DNA of 64,000 nt, taken from contig NZ_AZUK01000001.1 of the NCBI RefSeq assembly GCF_000527035.1, forward strand, positions 2,596,001-2,660,000. The letters are read 5' to 3'. The position numbers and the translations under genes are program-made. Positions 55,478-64,000 of the stretch are shown here, in pieces (the stretch's first letter is position 1; every line of letters begins with the position of its first letter). The notes beneath the pieces are model-generated. The model was not told where the DNA came from. It was given only the letters and a program-made list of their open reading frames with translations, and did not search any database. Source of the stretch: Tolumonas lignilytica. Lineage in GTDB: Bacteria > Pseudomonadota > Gammaproteobacteria > Enterobacterales > Aeromonadaceae.

Positions 55478-57202
55478 TTACTTAGCCAATTGCGCTTTCA
55501 ATTTTGCGACGATTTCATCGATGGCGATTTCAGATTTTTCACCACTGCGGCGGTATTTGTATTCCACCACACCGTTATCGATACCGCGTTCACCAATTAC
55601 AATCGAGTGAGGAATACCAATCAGTTCCATGTCCGCAAACATTACCCCCGGACGTTCTTTCCGATCATCCAGCAGTACTTCCACGCCGGCTGCTTGCAAT
55701 TCATTGTAGAAGCGTTCTGCCAATTCCTGAACACGATGTGATTTGTGCATGTTCATTGGAATGATCACTACCTGGAATGGCGCAATTGCATCGGTCCAGA
55801 TAATGCCACGATCGTCAAAGTTCTGTTCAATGGCAGCAGCAACGACACGGGTAACGCCAATACCGTAACAACCCATTTCCATGATGGTCGCTTTACCGGC
55901 TTCATTCAGTACGGTTGCATTCATGGCTTCGGAATACTTAGTGCCGAGTTGGAAAATGTGACCCACTTCGATGCCGCGTTTCAGCAACAAAGTTCCTTTA
56001 CCACAAGGGCTCGGATCACCTTCTACTACATTGCGAATATCGGCAACTTCATAATTCTGAATATCACGATCCCAGTTCATACCGGTCATGTGAAAATCAT
56101 TTTCGTTAGCACCACAGACAAAATCAGCCAGATGTGCCGCACTGCGATCCACAATGACACGGCATTGCAGATTTTGTGGGCCGATGGAGCCGGCATCACA
56201 GCCAGCTACAGCGCGAATTTCTTCTTCGCTGGCGAAGGTCAGCGGTGCAGCCACACCGGCAATTTTTTCTGCTTTGATTTCATTCAGCTCGTGATCACCA
56301 CGTAACACTAATGCGATGACGGCATTATTTCCCTGAGCCTCTTCGTCAGCTTTAACCAGCAGTGTTTTAATGGTCTGCTGTTCAGGTACTTTCAAATAGT
56401 CAGAAACTTCGGCAATGGTATGCGCATTTGGTGTCGCAATTTTGGTCGCGGTTTTGGTTGGAGCCGCACGTTCGCCGGCTGGTGCCAGTGCTTCCGCCAT
56501 TTCAACGTTCGCGGCATAATCAGATTCGGTAGAGAAGGCAATCAGATCTTCGCCACTGTTTGCCAGCACATGGAATTCGTGAGAACCAGTCCCACCAATT
56601 GACCCGGTATCCGCCAGTACTGGGCGGAAATCCAGGCCCATGCGGGAGAAAATGTTGCAATAGGCCTGATGCATTTTGCCGTAAGTCTCAACTAGGCTCT
56701 CTTTATCCAGATGGAACGAGTAAGCATCTTTCATGGTGAATTCACGGCCACGCATAACCCCAAAACGAGGACGTACTTCATCACGGAATTTAGTCTGGAT
56801 CTGATACAGATTCAGTGGCAGTTGTTTGTAACTGTTTACTTCATAACGAACCAGTGCCGTAACCACTTCTTCATGCGTCGGGCCTAAAACGAAAGGACGC
56901 TCGTGGCGATCGGTCAGACGGCACAGTTCCGGGCCATATTGTTCCCAACGACCTGATTCTTGCCACAGTTCAGCCGGTTGTACTACCGGCATGGAGATCT
57001 CGATCGCACCCGCCTTGTTCATCTCTTCACGAACGATGTTTTCAACTTTATGCAATACACGTAAACCGGTTGGCAACCAGGTGTACAAACCAGACGCCAG
57101 TTTACGGATCATCCCGGCACGCAGCATGAGCTGGTGGCTGATCACTTCTGCATCGTTAGGTGTTTCTTTGAGCGTGGAAAGCAGATATTGGCTGGTACGC
57201 AT
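55478..57202 (-). CDS. proS: Prolyl-tRNA synthetase
   Basis: ProS charges tRNA-Pro. The 574-residue bacterial-type enzyme has class II motif 1 region ([15 protein letters not shown]), motif 2 [18 protein letters not shown] and motif 3 [13 protein letters not shown]. It also has the INS editing domain (about 225-405, [16 protein letters not shown]), which removes misacylated alanine, and an anticodon-binding C-terminal domain. A proS-trmO-rcsF cluster is known in E. coli; here a PHP phosphatase gene and a small lipoprotein gene come between proS and trmO. Confidence 0.97.
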   Translation of the reverse strand: MRTSQYLLSTLKETPNDAEVISHQLMLRAGMIRKLASGLYTWLPTGLRVLHKVENIVREEMNKAGAIEISMPVVQPAELWQESGRWEQYGPELCRLTDRHERPFVLGPTHEEVVTALVRYEVNSYKQLPLNLYQIQTKFRDEVRPRFGVMRGREFTMKDAYSFHLDKESLVETYGKMHQAYCNIFSRMGLDFRPVLADTGSIGGTGSHEFHVLANSGEDLIAFSTESDYAANVEMAEALAPAGERAAPTKTATKIATPNAHTIAEVSDYLKVPEQQTIKTLLVKADEEAQGNNAVIALVLRGDHELNEIKAEKIAGVAAPLTFASEEEIRAVAGCDAGSIGPQNLQCRVIVDRSAAHLADFVCGANENDFHMTGMNWDRDIQNYEVADIRNVVEGDPSPCGKGTLLLKRGIEVGHIFQLGTKYSEAMNATVLNEAGKATIMEMGCYGIGVTRVVAAAIEQNFDDRGIIWTDAIAPFQVVIIPMNMHKSHRVQELAERFYNELQAAGVEVLLDDRKERPGVMFADMELIGIPHSIVIGERGIDNGVVEYKYRRSGEKSEIAIDEIVAKLKAQLAK

Positions 57203-57394
57203 GCTGGATCCTTCGTTTATTAAGCATTATTCCGGCATCACCGCCGGTTATTCTGGAATTGGGCCAAAATTCTAGCAGGCTGGGGGATAACCACCCAAGG
57301 AAAAATTAACGCGCCGGAGAAAAGCGGCGTGATCCGCCGAAAAAATGACTTTTGTGATATGCTGACACTAATGACAGAAGGGGAGTAGTTCATC

Positions 57395-58135
57395 ATGCGC
57401 TATCAGGTCGACACCCACACGCATACCCTGGCCAGCTCACACGCCTACAGCACAATTCATGACTATATTGCCGAAGCCAAGCGCAAAGGCATCGTTTTAT
57501 TTGCCACTACCGATCATGGGCCTGACATGGCTGATGCGCCGCATGCCTGGCATTTCATCAATTCACGGGTCATTCCGCGCATGGTTGATGGCGTGGGCAT
57601 TCTGCGTGGCATCGAAGCCAACATTAAAGATGAGTTCGGCGAAATCGACTGTAATGAAAAAATGTTGCATGAGCTGGACATTGTTCTGGCAGGTTTTCAC
57701 GAACAGGTTTTTGCTCCGAAAGATCGTGATACCAATACCAGGGCCATGATCAATGCGATGAAGAAAGGGTTGGTGCATGTGATCACCCACCCTGGTAATC
57801 CTCGATTTCCCATCGAGATCCAGTCAGTGGCTGAGGCCGCCGCCAAATATAATGTGGCATTAGAGATTAATAATTCGTCCTTCTTACATTCCCGCGTTGG
57901 TAGCGATGTTAACTGCACCGCAATCGCAAAAGCCGTACGGGATGCGGGTGGCTGGGTGAGTTTAGGCTCTGACTCGCACATCGCTTATAGCTTGGGGGAA
58001 TTAGACAAGAGTCTGGAAATTTTAGATGCGGTTGATTTTCCCGCCGATCGGGTTTTGAATCGAACGCCGCGAACGTTGCTAGACTTTTTAGAGTCGCGCG
58101 GACGGCCACATATTCCTGAATTTGCCGAATTATAA
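57395..58135 (+). CDS. PHP-domain phosphatase, YcdX-like
   Basis: The 246-residue product has the PHP metal-binding motifs [33 protein letters not shown] and [10 protein letters not shown], which together hold a trinuclear zinc site in YcdX. YcdX has phosphatase activity in vitro and has been linked to swarming in E. coli; the natural substrate is unclear. GGGGAG lies 7 bases before ATG 57395. A TATGCT element at about 57358 may belong to its promoter. A strong terminator follows. Confidence 0.92.
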   Translation: MRYQVDTHTHTLASSHAYSTIHDYIAEAKRKGIVLFATTDHGPDMADAPHAWHFINSRVIPRMVDGVGILRGIEANIKDEFGEIDCNEKMLHELDIVLAGFHEQVFAPKDRDTNTRAMINAMKKGLVHVITHPGNPRFPIEIQSVAEAAAKYNVALEINNSSFLHSRVGSDVNCTAIAKAVRDAGGWVSLGSDSHIAYSLGELDKSLEILDAVDFPADRVLNRTPRTLLDFLESRGRPHIPEFAEL

Positions 58136-58140
58136 TCGAT

Positions 58141-58174
58141 AAACAAAATGAAGCTTTGGGCTTCATTTTGTTTT
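58141..58174. terminator. Bidirectional terminator after PHP phosphatase
   Basis: A 14-bp stem AAACAAAATGAAGC / GCTTCATTTTGTTT with a 5-base loop is followed by T. It separates the PHP gene from the convergent small lipoprotein gene and overlaps the latter's stop. Confidence 0.85.
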
Positions 58175-58397
58175 ATTTGGTTTGTTGTTTGATTGTTTCG
58201 GCTTGTTTATCTGCCGCCTGCTGTAATGTCTGTTCCACTTTTTTGGCATCGTCCAGCGGTTTCAATTGTTCTTTCAGAATAGTGTCTTGCGATGTTGTTT
58301 TGGTGCCAGATGTTGGCTCATGTCCAGAGTCACAACCGGCTGATAAAAATAACAATACTGACAGTATCAAGCTCATATACCACGCCGCATGTGCCAT
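58173..58397 (-). CDS. Small lipoprotein of unknown function
   Basis: The 74-residue product has a signal peptide with lipobox LSAGC (Cys22) and a short, charged, Gln/Lys/Thr-rich mature part that is predicted helical (DAKKVEQTLQQAADKQAET). AAAGGAGAAAG lies just before ATG 58397. It is 12 bp downstream of trmO and probably in the rcsF-trmO operon. I do not recognise the family. Confidence 0.7.
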   Translation of the reverse strand: MAHAAWYMSLILSVLLFLSAGCDSGHEPTSGTKTTSQDTILKEQLKPLDDAKKVEQTLQQAADKQAETIKQQTK

Positions 58398-58409
58398 GTT
58401 CTTTCTCCT

Positions 58410-59129
58410 TTAACAGTCGGTTATCGCTGAAATAATGGCGACACCCTCTCTGACTTGCCATTTGACATTAAAGTTCAACAAACGAACGCCGTATATTTTA
58501 TCGTCATCATCAGCTTTTCGATAGGCAGGGCGAGGGTCTTGCGCGATGACTTGCAGTAAAAAATCACGGATATTCGGATATTCTCTCGCAATTTGCTGAC
58601 AACGAATTTCCATTTCATCCGTCAACTTAACTGGCATCAGTGTCGGGGCTTCTGGCGCAAATCCACCGCGAGCATCAGGCAGACTATCAACGAAGGGAAG
58701 ATAAGGTTTGATGTCGATAATGGGCGTCCCATTGACCAGATCCACACCACCCAGTTCCAACCAGATCTTGTGTCCTTGCTGGTGAATGCCTTTTAGTTCC
58801 ACCACGGATAATCCGATAGGGTTGGGACGAAAAGGGCTACGCGAAGCAAATACCCCAATGCGTTGATTGCCGCCAAGTCGCGGCGGACGAACGGTTGGAT
58901 GCCATTCTTCAGTACCATTTTGGTGGAAGACAAACATCAGCCATAAATGACTAAATGCGTCTAATCCTCTGACACAGTGTGGATCGTTATAGGGCGGTAA
59001 CAGTTCCAGTTGTGCGGAAATGGCTGTTACTAACCCCGGCTGACGTGGCACCGCAAATTTTTCCTGATAAGGCGAGCGGATAACACCAACCGTGGTCAGA
59101 TGCAAAGCAGGAGAAGCCGGAGTGACCAT
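58410..59129 (-). CDS. trmO: tRNA (N6-threonylcarbamoyladenosine-37-N6)-methyltransferase TrmO
   Basis: TrmO (YaeB/TsaA) methylates t6A37 of tRNA-Thr to m6t6A using SAM. The 239-residue product has GVIRSPYQEKFAVPRQPGLV, GLDAFSHLWLMFVFHQN, RLGGNQRIGVFASRSPFRPN (the SAM-site signature) and DIKPYLPFVDS. Its ATG shares one base with the rcsF stop (TAATG). The trmO-rcsF pairing matches E. coli. Confidence 0.95.
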   Translation of the reverse strand: MVTPASPALHLTTVGVIRSPYQEKFAVPRQPGLVTAISAQLELLPPYNDPHCVRGLDAFSHLWLMFVFHQNGTEEWHPTVRPPRLGGNQRIGVFASRSPFRPNPIGLSVVELKGIHQQGHKIWLELGGVDLVNGTPIIDIKPYLPFVDSLPDARGGFAPEAPTLMPVKLTDEMEIRCQQIAREYPNIRDFLLQVIAQDPRPAYRKADDDDKIYGVRLLNFNVKWQVREGVAIISAITDC

Positions 59130-59506
59130 TAATTGTTTTCTTTAATCTTGTATGCCTGACCATAGCAAACCAAACTGGCTATGCAGGTGTCGGTGGCTGG
59201 AACAGGGGCGCATTTGCTGAAGACCACGGCATTGCCACCAAGATCTGCAGCTTTACGGCGCGCATCTGTTTGGGCATCAGCGATGTTAGGTACGGGTTGG
59301 GTGTTATCGCTTTGGCAAGACTCTCCTTCAACAGTACCGAGCGGTTTGCCATCAGCATCTAGCACCTGATTTTTATCCATTACCGCGACGGAACTGGGTT
59401 TGAAGTATTCAGTGAAATTCTTTTTATCCAGATTGGTATTTACCTGAAACAAGCTACATCCGTTTAGCAGAGTTAGCATAAACGCAATAAACGGCAGGGT
59501 TTTCAT
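59129..59506 (-). CDS. rcsF: RcsF-like outer-membrane stress-sensing lipoprotein
   Basis: RcsF senses envelope and lipopolysaccharide damage and activates the Rcs phosphorelay in enterobacteria. The 125-residue product has lipobox LLNGC (Cys17) and the RcsF domain with four Cys (GESCQ, SKCAP, DTCIAS, LVCYG) that form the two non-consecutive disulfides in E. coli RcsF. The proline-rich linker of E. coli RcsF is absent. ATG 59506 is used; the codon before it is TTG. GAGAGG lies 9 bases upstream, inside a hairpin arm. No rcsBCD genes are in the window. Confidence 0.85.
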   Translation of the reverse strand: MKTLPFIAFMLTLLNGCSLFQVNTNLDKKNFTEYFKPSSVAVMDKNQVLDADGKPLGTVEGESCQSDNTQPVPNIADAQTDARRKAADLGGNAVVFSKCAPVPATDTCIASLVCYGQAYKIKENN

Positions 59507-59510
59507 CAAG

Positions 59511-59552
59511 TCAGCCTCTCATTAAGAAGAAATAACATTATAGAGAGGCTGA
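59511..59552 (-). promoter_or_regulatory. Inverted repeat holding the rcsF ribosome-binding site
   Basis: TCAGCCTCTC (59511-59520) and GAGAGGCTGA (59543-59552) form a perfect 10-bp stem with a 22-base loop between cydC and rcsF. On the minus strand the 3' arm contains GAGAGG, the rcsF Shine-Dalgarno sequence, and the loop contains TATAAT (59542-59537), a possible -10 element without a clear -35. Confidence 0.5.
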
Positions 59553-59574
59553 CCGAGAGATTCGATAACTTCCG

Positions 59575-61320
59575 TCATTCATCCTGCAGATGCTGGAATA
59601 AACTCTGGTAGTAGAGATCGGCTGCTAACAGTTCAGTATGTGACCCTGTCAGGCGGAATTGCCCGTTTTCCAACAAGGCGATCCGATCCATCTGTGACAA
59701 TCCGGTCAGTCGATGCGTGATCATGAGAACGGATTTGTCCTTACTGTGCTGCAATATCAAGTGCATGATCCGTTGTTCTGTTGCCGGATCTAAGCCTTCA
59801 GTGACTTCGTCCAATAACAGCAATGGTGCATCATGTAAAAGTGCGCGGGCCAATGAAAGGCGTCGTTGTTCACCGCCCGACAACGCTCTGCCACCTTCAC
59901 CAAGCCACAGTTTCAGGCTTTCTTTGAGATTGGCTCCTTCCAGCAAATGATCGAGTTCTACTTTAAGCAGCACCTCTTGCAAGTCTGCATCAGTGGCGGA
60001 TGGTTTCGCTAAACGCAAATTATCAGCTAATGTTGCACTGAACACATGCACGCGCTGGCTCACGACAGACATGGATGCTCGCAATGCCTCATCGCTGAAT
60101 TCAGCCAATGGGCGCTGATCTAAAAAGATAGCGCCCTGGGCTGGGTTCCATTCTCGGGTCAGTAAACCTAACAGCGTTGATTTACCACATCCGGTTGGCC
60201 CTAAAATGGCTACTTTTTCTCCGGGTCGTAGCTGTAATGAAAGCTCGTTAATCACATTTACCGGTTGATGGGGATAACAAAAACTCAATGACTGAATAGA
60301 AAGTTCGCCACTTTGTGCTGTTTTTTCATCAGTACCAAACTGAATGGCTGGTGTTGTCTCCATGATTTGATTCAACCGTCTTGCTGCCGTCAGTGTGGAT
60401 GACAAATACTGAAAGGCACCCGCCAAAGGTTGCAATGCCTCAAAAGAAGCCAGAGCAAAAAAGACCATCAATGCTGTCAACGGATCCGCTTTATCATGAG
60501 AACCGACACCGCCTGCGGCAAGCCATAACATAGCGCACACTAACAGGCTCAACAGTGCAAGCATCAAGGCACTCGATAATCCATTGAGAGAGGTCATATC
60601 ACGTTGTGCTTGAAACAACTTTTCCTCTTCTCGAACAATGGATTCCCGATACTGCTCTTCAGCTCCGCACAATAACAGCTCAGCCTGATGACTCAGATAA
60701 GTAGTACAGGCACTTCTTAAATGACTTTGACTGACGATCAATGACTGGCCGGGAGCTTTTCCTAAACGATAAAAAATAAGTGGAACAGCGATAGCCAGCA
60801 ACAATAAGGTACCGCAAAGAAAGAAAGCCAGATGAATATCAAAAAGTGCAACGACAACAAACAGGCTAATAAGAATGAGCAGTGCTGCCAGCACAGGTGT
60901 AATCAGACGCAGATATAAATTATCCAGCGCATCAATATCAGCCACCAGTCGATTCAACAATTCACCCTGCCGCCAGGATTGGAGCTGATGCAGTGACAGC
61001 GGTGCCAGTTTTTTCCAAAACTGAATACGTAAGGACGTTAATACCCGAAAGGTAGCATCATGACTAATAACCCGATCGCCCCAACGACATGCGGTTCTGA
61101 CAATGGAAAAAAAGCGCACCGCTCCGGCTGGTGTCATGTAGTTAAAGGCATCTTTAGTGATGGCACTGAGTCCGGCTACTGCGCACGCAGTTAAAAACCA
61201 GCCGGAAAGTGATAACAAGCCTAAACCAGCTAGCAAGGTACAGACCGTCAAGAGCAATCCAATCAACAGCATAATCCAATGCCGACTGAATAATTTCAGA
61301 TAGGGACGTAACTCACGCAT
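59575..61320 (-). CDS. cydC: CydDC ABC exporter subunit CydC
   Basis: CydDC is a heterodimeric inner-membrane ABC exporter of cysteine and glutathione needed to assemble cytochrome bd. The 581-residue product has six membrane helices and an ATPase domain with Walker A GPTGCGKST, signature ALSGGEQRRLSLARAL and Walker B LLLLDEVTEGLD, where Val replaces the usual Pro. SLSGWFLTACAVAGLSA and RVISHDATFRVL match CydC. ATG 61320 was chosen: GGAGAA lies 5-10 bases upstream and it overlaps cydD by 8 bp; ATG 61326 and 61338 are too early. Confidence 0.95.
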   Translation of the reverse strand: MRELRPYLKLFSRHWIMLLIGLLLTVCTLLAGLGLLSLSGWFLTACAVAGLSAITKDAFNYMTPAGAVRFFSIVRTACRWGDRVISHDATFRVLTSLRIQFWKKLAPLSLHQLQSWRQGELLNRLVADIDALDNLYLRLITPVLAALLILISLFVVVALFDIHLAFFLCGTLLLLAIAVPLIFYRLGKAPGQSLIVSQSHLRSACTTYLSHQAELLLCGAEEQYRESIVREEEKLFQAQRDMTSLNGLSSALMLALLSLLVCAMLWLAAGGVGSHDKADPLTALMVFFALASFEALQPLAGAFQYLSSTLTAARRLNQIMETTPAIQFGTDEKTAQSGELSIQSLSFCYPHQPVNVINELSLQLRPGEKVAILGPTGCGKSTLLGLLTREWNPAQGAIFLDQRPLAEFSDEALRASMSVVSQRVHVFSATLADNLRLAKPSATDADLQEVLLKVELDHLLEGANLKESLKLWLGEGGRALSGGEQRRLSLARALLHDAPLLLLDEVTEGLDPATEQRIMHLILQHSKDKSVLMITHRLTGLSQMDRIALLENGQFRLTGSHTELLAADLYYQSLFQHLQDE

Positions 61321-63097
61321 ATTCATTCTCCGCAACATCCGTAATATTCATAGTTGGCTGAACTAATAACTCTCGAAAATATGGGTTCTGTTGTTTCAAC
61401 TCGGAGTAATTTCCTTCTGCCACCAGTTGGCCTTGTTGCAAGAGCAGGATGTGATCGGCTTGCTGAAGCTGATAGACTCGATGTGTAACCAACAGTGTGG
61501 TGTGAGTGCGCCAGAGCGGTGTTAATACAGATAAGATTTTTTCTTCATTGACCCGATCCAAACTGGCAGTCGGTTCATCCAATAACAATAAATGGCATGG
61601 TTTCAATAACGTTCTTGCGAGTGCCAGGCGCTGGGCCTGTCCCACAGAAACGCCGCCACTCTGTTCGGTAACGCTGTAATCCCATCCCTTATCATTAATG
61701 ATGTCTAGTGCGCCTGCCTGTGTGACAGCTTGCAACAACGCTTCATCACTAATGTTGGCGCGACCCAACAATAAATTTGCCTTCAAGCTTCCAGGCAACA
61801 GGCGGGGATTTTGTGCCAGCCAACCAATATATTGGCGATAAGAGTTAAGCTCCAGCGTGGATAACTCCTGGCCATTAATTTTCAAACTCCCTGAATAGGG
61901 CGCAAATCCAAGCAGTGCATTTAATAAAGAACTTTTCCCGGAACCTGTCTTACCGATGATGGCGACAAATTGGTTCGGCTTGACTGTAAAAGAAAGCGGG
62001 CCGACCAAGACTTTACCATCATGAGATAACACACAGCAGTTTGTTGCTTCAATAGACATAGACTCGGTGACAACCAAGGGTTTTTCACCACTAGTCACAG
62101 AAATAAATTTCTCGTCGAGAAAAGTCTGTAGTGTATCGGCAGCGCCAATAGCCTGAGCCTTGGCATGATAGTGAGCGCCTAACTCGCGTAGGGGCAGATA
62201 AAAGTCAGGGGCAAGCAATAAAACAAACAGACCGCTGAATAAAGTTAAATGACCATAGTGGCCAAAATTGAGATTTCCGAGGTACGAAAAACCAAAATAA
62301 ACTGCAACCAGCGCAATGGAAACCGAAGCAAAAAACTCCAACACGGCAGAACTTAGAAACGCCATACGCAACACTTCCATCGTGCGCTCCCGAAAGTCCT
62401 CTGAGGCTGAAGCTATTTTTTCGCCCTCAACTTTAGTGCGGAAAAACAAACGTAGCGTCATTAAGCCTTGTAAGCGATCTAGAAAGTGAGCCGATAAACG
62501 GGCTAAAGCTAAAAAGTTCCGTCGATTGGCATCTGCCGCGCCCATTCCGGTCAAAATCATAAAAATAGGAATTAATGGCGCAGTTAATAACAAAATTAAT
62601 CCACTGGCCCAATTTGTTGGAAAGACAAACAATAGAATAAGGAAAGGCTGGATGCCAGAAAGCATGGACTGTGGTAAGAACCGAGCATAAAAATCATGCA
62701 AATGTTCGATTTGATCAACTAATAAACTGCTCCAGCTACCTACCGGCTGTTGCTGAATATAGAGAGGGCCACGTTTTTTTAATTGTTGTAATACTTGCTG
62801 ACGAAAATGCTGGCGGATTTTCGTTGCCCCAATAAAAGCCAATCGTTCTTTAACCCAACTCAATAGTGCTCGCAATAGAGCAATCAGCAACAATCCACCA
62901 AAATGCCAGAGATAAACAGTGCGAGGAGATTGAGCAATAATCAGTCCGTGCAAGATGGTTGCAAGTAACCAGGCTTGGGCGATTAACAAAAGGGTAGATA
63001 TTCCCCCAGTTAAAATACATAAAGAAGACCAAGGGTTGGCTAGTGATCGATGCTGACGCAACCAGCGAGTCAGCAATTTTTGACGGCTTTTATCCAT
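61313..63097 (-). CDS. cydD: CydDC ABC exporter subunit CydD
   Basis: The partner of CydC, 594 residues, with six membrane helices and an ATPase domain: Walker A GKTGSGKSS (about 382-390), the variant signature VSVGQAQRLALARTL also seen in E. coli CydD, and Walker B LLLLDEPTASLD. GMGAADANRRNFLALARLSA and HFLDRLQGLMTLRLF are CydD-specific. No Shine-Dalgarno sequence precedes ATG 63097, but MDKSRQKLLTRWLRQ matches E. coli MNKSRQKELTRWLKQ, which supports this start. The gene is divergent from the rRNA operon. Confidence 0.95.
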   Translation of the reverse strand: MDKSRQKLLTRWLRQHRSLANPWSSLCILTGGISTLLLIAQAWLLATILHGLIIAQSPRTVYLWHFGGLLLIALLRALLSWVKERLAFIGATKIRQHFRQQVLQQLKKRGPLYIQQQPVGSWSSLLVDQIEHLHDFYARFLPQSMLSGIQPFLILLFVFPTNWASGLILLLTAPLIPIFMILTGMGAADANRRNFLALARLSAHFLDRLQGLMTLRLFFRTKVEGEKIASASEDFRERTMEVLRMAFLSSAVLEFFASVSIALVAVYFGFSYLGNLNFGHYGHLTLFSGLFVLLLAPDFYLPLRELGAHYHAKAQAIGAADTLQTFLDEKFISVTSGEKPLVVTESMSIEATNCCVLSHDGKVLVGPLSFTVKPNQFVAIIGKTGSGKSSLLNALLGFAPYSGSLKINGQELSTLELNSYRQYIGWLAQNPRLLPGSLKANLLLGRANISDEALLQAVTQAGALDIINDKGWDYSVTEQSGGVSVGQAQRLALARTLLKPCHLLLLDEPTASLDRVNEEKILSVLTPLWRTHTTLLVTHRVYQLQQADHILLLQQGQLVAEGNYSELKQQNPYFRELLVQPTMNITDVAENEYA

Positions 63098-63252
63098 AAT
63101 AAATAAACATATAAATTGAATGCAGCAAGCCTACTGATCCGTTTCAGTAATAGCAATCGCTTAATTAATGTGTAAAAAATAGCCTATAATTATCGAATTG
63201 CTCGCTATTTGGTCGATCGATATAGCTTTCAATGAAAATGGTAAAAAAGCGC

Positions 63253-63280
63253 TTGCCTAAAAAGAACGGGCCCCTATAAT
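63253..63280 (+). promoter_or_regulatory. rRNA operon promoter P1
   Basis: TTGCCT (63253-63258) and TATAAT (63275-63280) with a 16-bp spacer are followed by a GC-rich discriminator GCGGCCCC, typical of stringently controlled rrn P1. An A/T-rich UP-like stretch (about 63230-63248) precedes it. The remaining gap from 63098 shows a TATAAT at 63185 but no good -35. Confidence 0.88.
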
Positions 63281-63377
63281 GCGGCCCCACTGAGACGGCA
63301 GACGCCGCAACGAGTTGAGATTCAGCACGTTACTCAGTAAAGATTTAAGTTGCCAAGCCGTTTGTGATAAACACCGC

Positions 63378-63405
63378 TTGACAACGAAGAGGGAAAGCGT
63401 ATGAT
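63378..63405 (+). promoter_or_regulatory. rRNA operon promoter P2
   Basis: TTGACA (63378-63383) and TATGAT (63400-63405) are spaced by 16 bp, 125 bp downstream of P1. The spacer (GGGAAAGCG before the -10) resembles E. coli rrn P2. Confidence 0.88.
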
Positions 63406-63429
63406 TCGCGTCCCTGGCCTAACAGCCAC

Positions 63430-63440
63430 GCTCTTTAACA
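63430..63440 (+). promoter_or_regulatory. rrn antitermination boxA in leader
   Basis: GCTCTTTAACA matches the conserved rrn boxA, which recruits the Nus antitermination complex. The leader up to 63549 also holds GTGTGGGCACTTGCG, similar to the boxC/processing region of enterobacterial rrn leaders. Confidence 0.9.
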
Positions 63441-63549
63441 ACATATCAAGCAATCTGTGTGGGCACTTGCGTAGATTGATTAGATTGAAAAAATTTAATC
63501 AATGATACGAAGTGTCTGTAAAGACAAGTCATTCATTGAGCCAAAACTT

Positions 63550-64000
<451 letters not shown>

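Noticed and set aside
55745..56305. 186-residue open frame on the plus strand
   Set aside because: It is antisense to the proS editing domain and is a phase shadow of that gene.

Overview
The window comes from a gammaproteobacterium of the order Aeromonadales. The partial 16S rRNA gene at the right end reads like Aeromonadaceae, but base composition is near 50% G+C (an estimate by eye), well below Aeromonas, so a Tolumonas-like organism fits best. This placement is an inference from the rRNA and gene content. Most of the window is core chromosome, densely packed, with many 1-bp (TAATG) or 4-bp (ATGA) stop/start overlaps. I see no insertion sequence, prophage, CRISPR array or tRNA gene.

Left third (1-24.8 kb): the start of a RimK-type peptide-modification cluster (7TM inactive transglutaminase, cut by the window edge, and a retropepsin-like protease); cmoA-cmoB for tRNA wobble uridine modification; ubiF; a LysR regulator divergent from a beta-class gst; hrpB; mrcB (PBP1b); panE-yajL; yajQ-ampG; rlmG-yajG-ppiA; an alkB-type dioxygenase; a large TPR/glycosyltransferase-like protein; bolA; apbE; an orphan XRE regulator; a ydhF-type aldo-keto reductase; and dinB behind a consensus-like LexA box.

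Middle (24.8-43 kb): pepD, a small membrane protein, a 5'-nucleotidase-family enzyme without a visible signal peptide, then gpt-frsA-proB-proA in the enterobacterial order but without crl and phoE between. A soluble chemoreceptor with a FIST sensor module follows, with a sigma-28-like promoter, then hpt. A complete sucrose PTS regulon (scrK-scrA-scrB-scrR, no scrY porin) has paired LacI-type operators, a CRP-like site and two hairpins between scrK and scrA. An ABC exporter pair (yadG/yadH-like) follows.

Right third (43-64 kb): lolB-ispE-prs divergent from hemA-prfA-prmC-sirB1-kdsA, as in E. coli; a two-gene operon of a second FIST protein and a cytosolic histidine kinase that looks like a NosP/NahK-type nitric-oxide sensing pair; tilS; a diguanylate cyclase with an intact I-site; proS; a ycdX-type PHP phosphatase; a small lipoprotein with trmO and rcsF; cydD-cydC; and a ribosomal RNA operon with P1, P2, boxA and the first 451 bases of 16S.

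The most interesting layer is signalling: two FIST-domain sensors with different outputs (chemotaxis and histidine phosphorylation) and a diguanylate cyclase close to one of them. No wholly new system is proven here; the FIST/kinase/cyclase neighbourhood and the RimK-associated module are the best candidates for follow-up.
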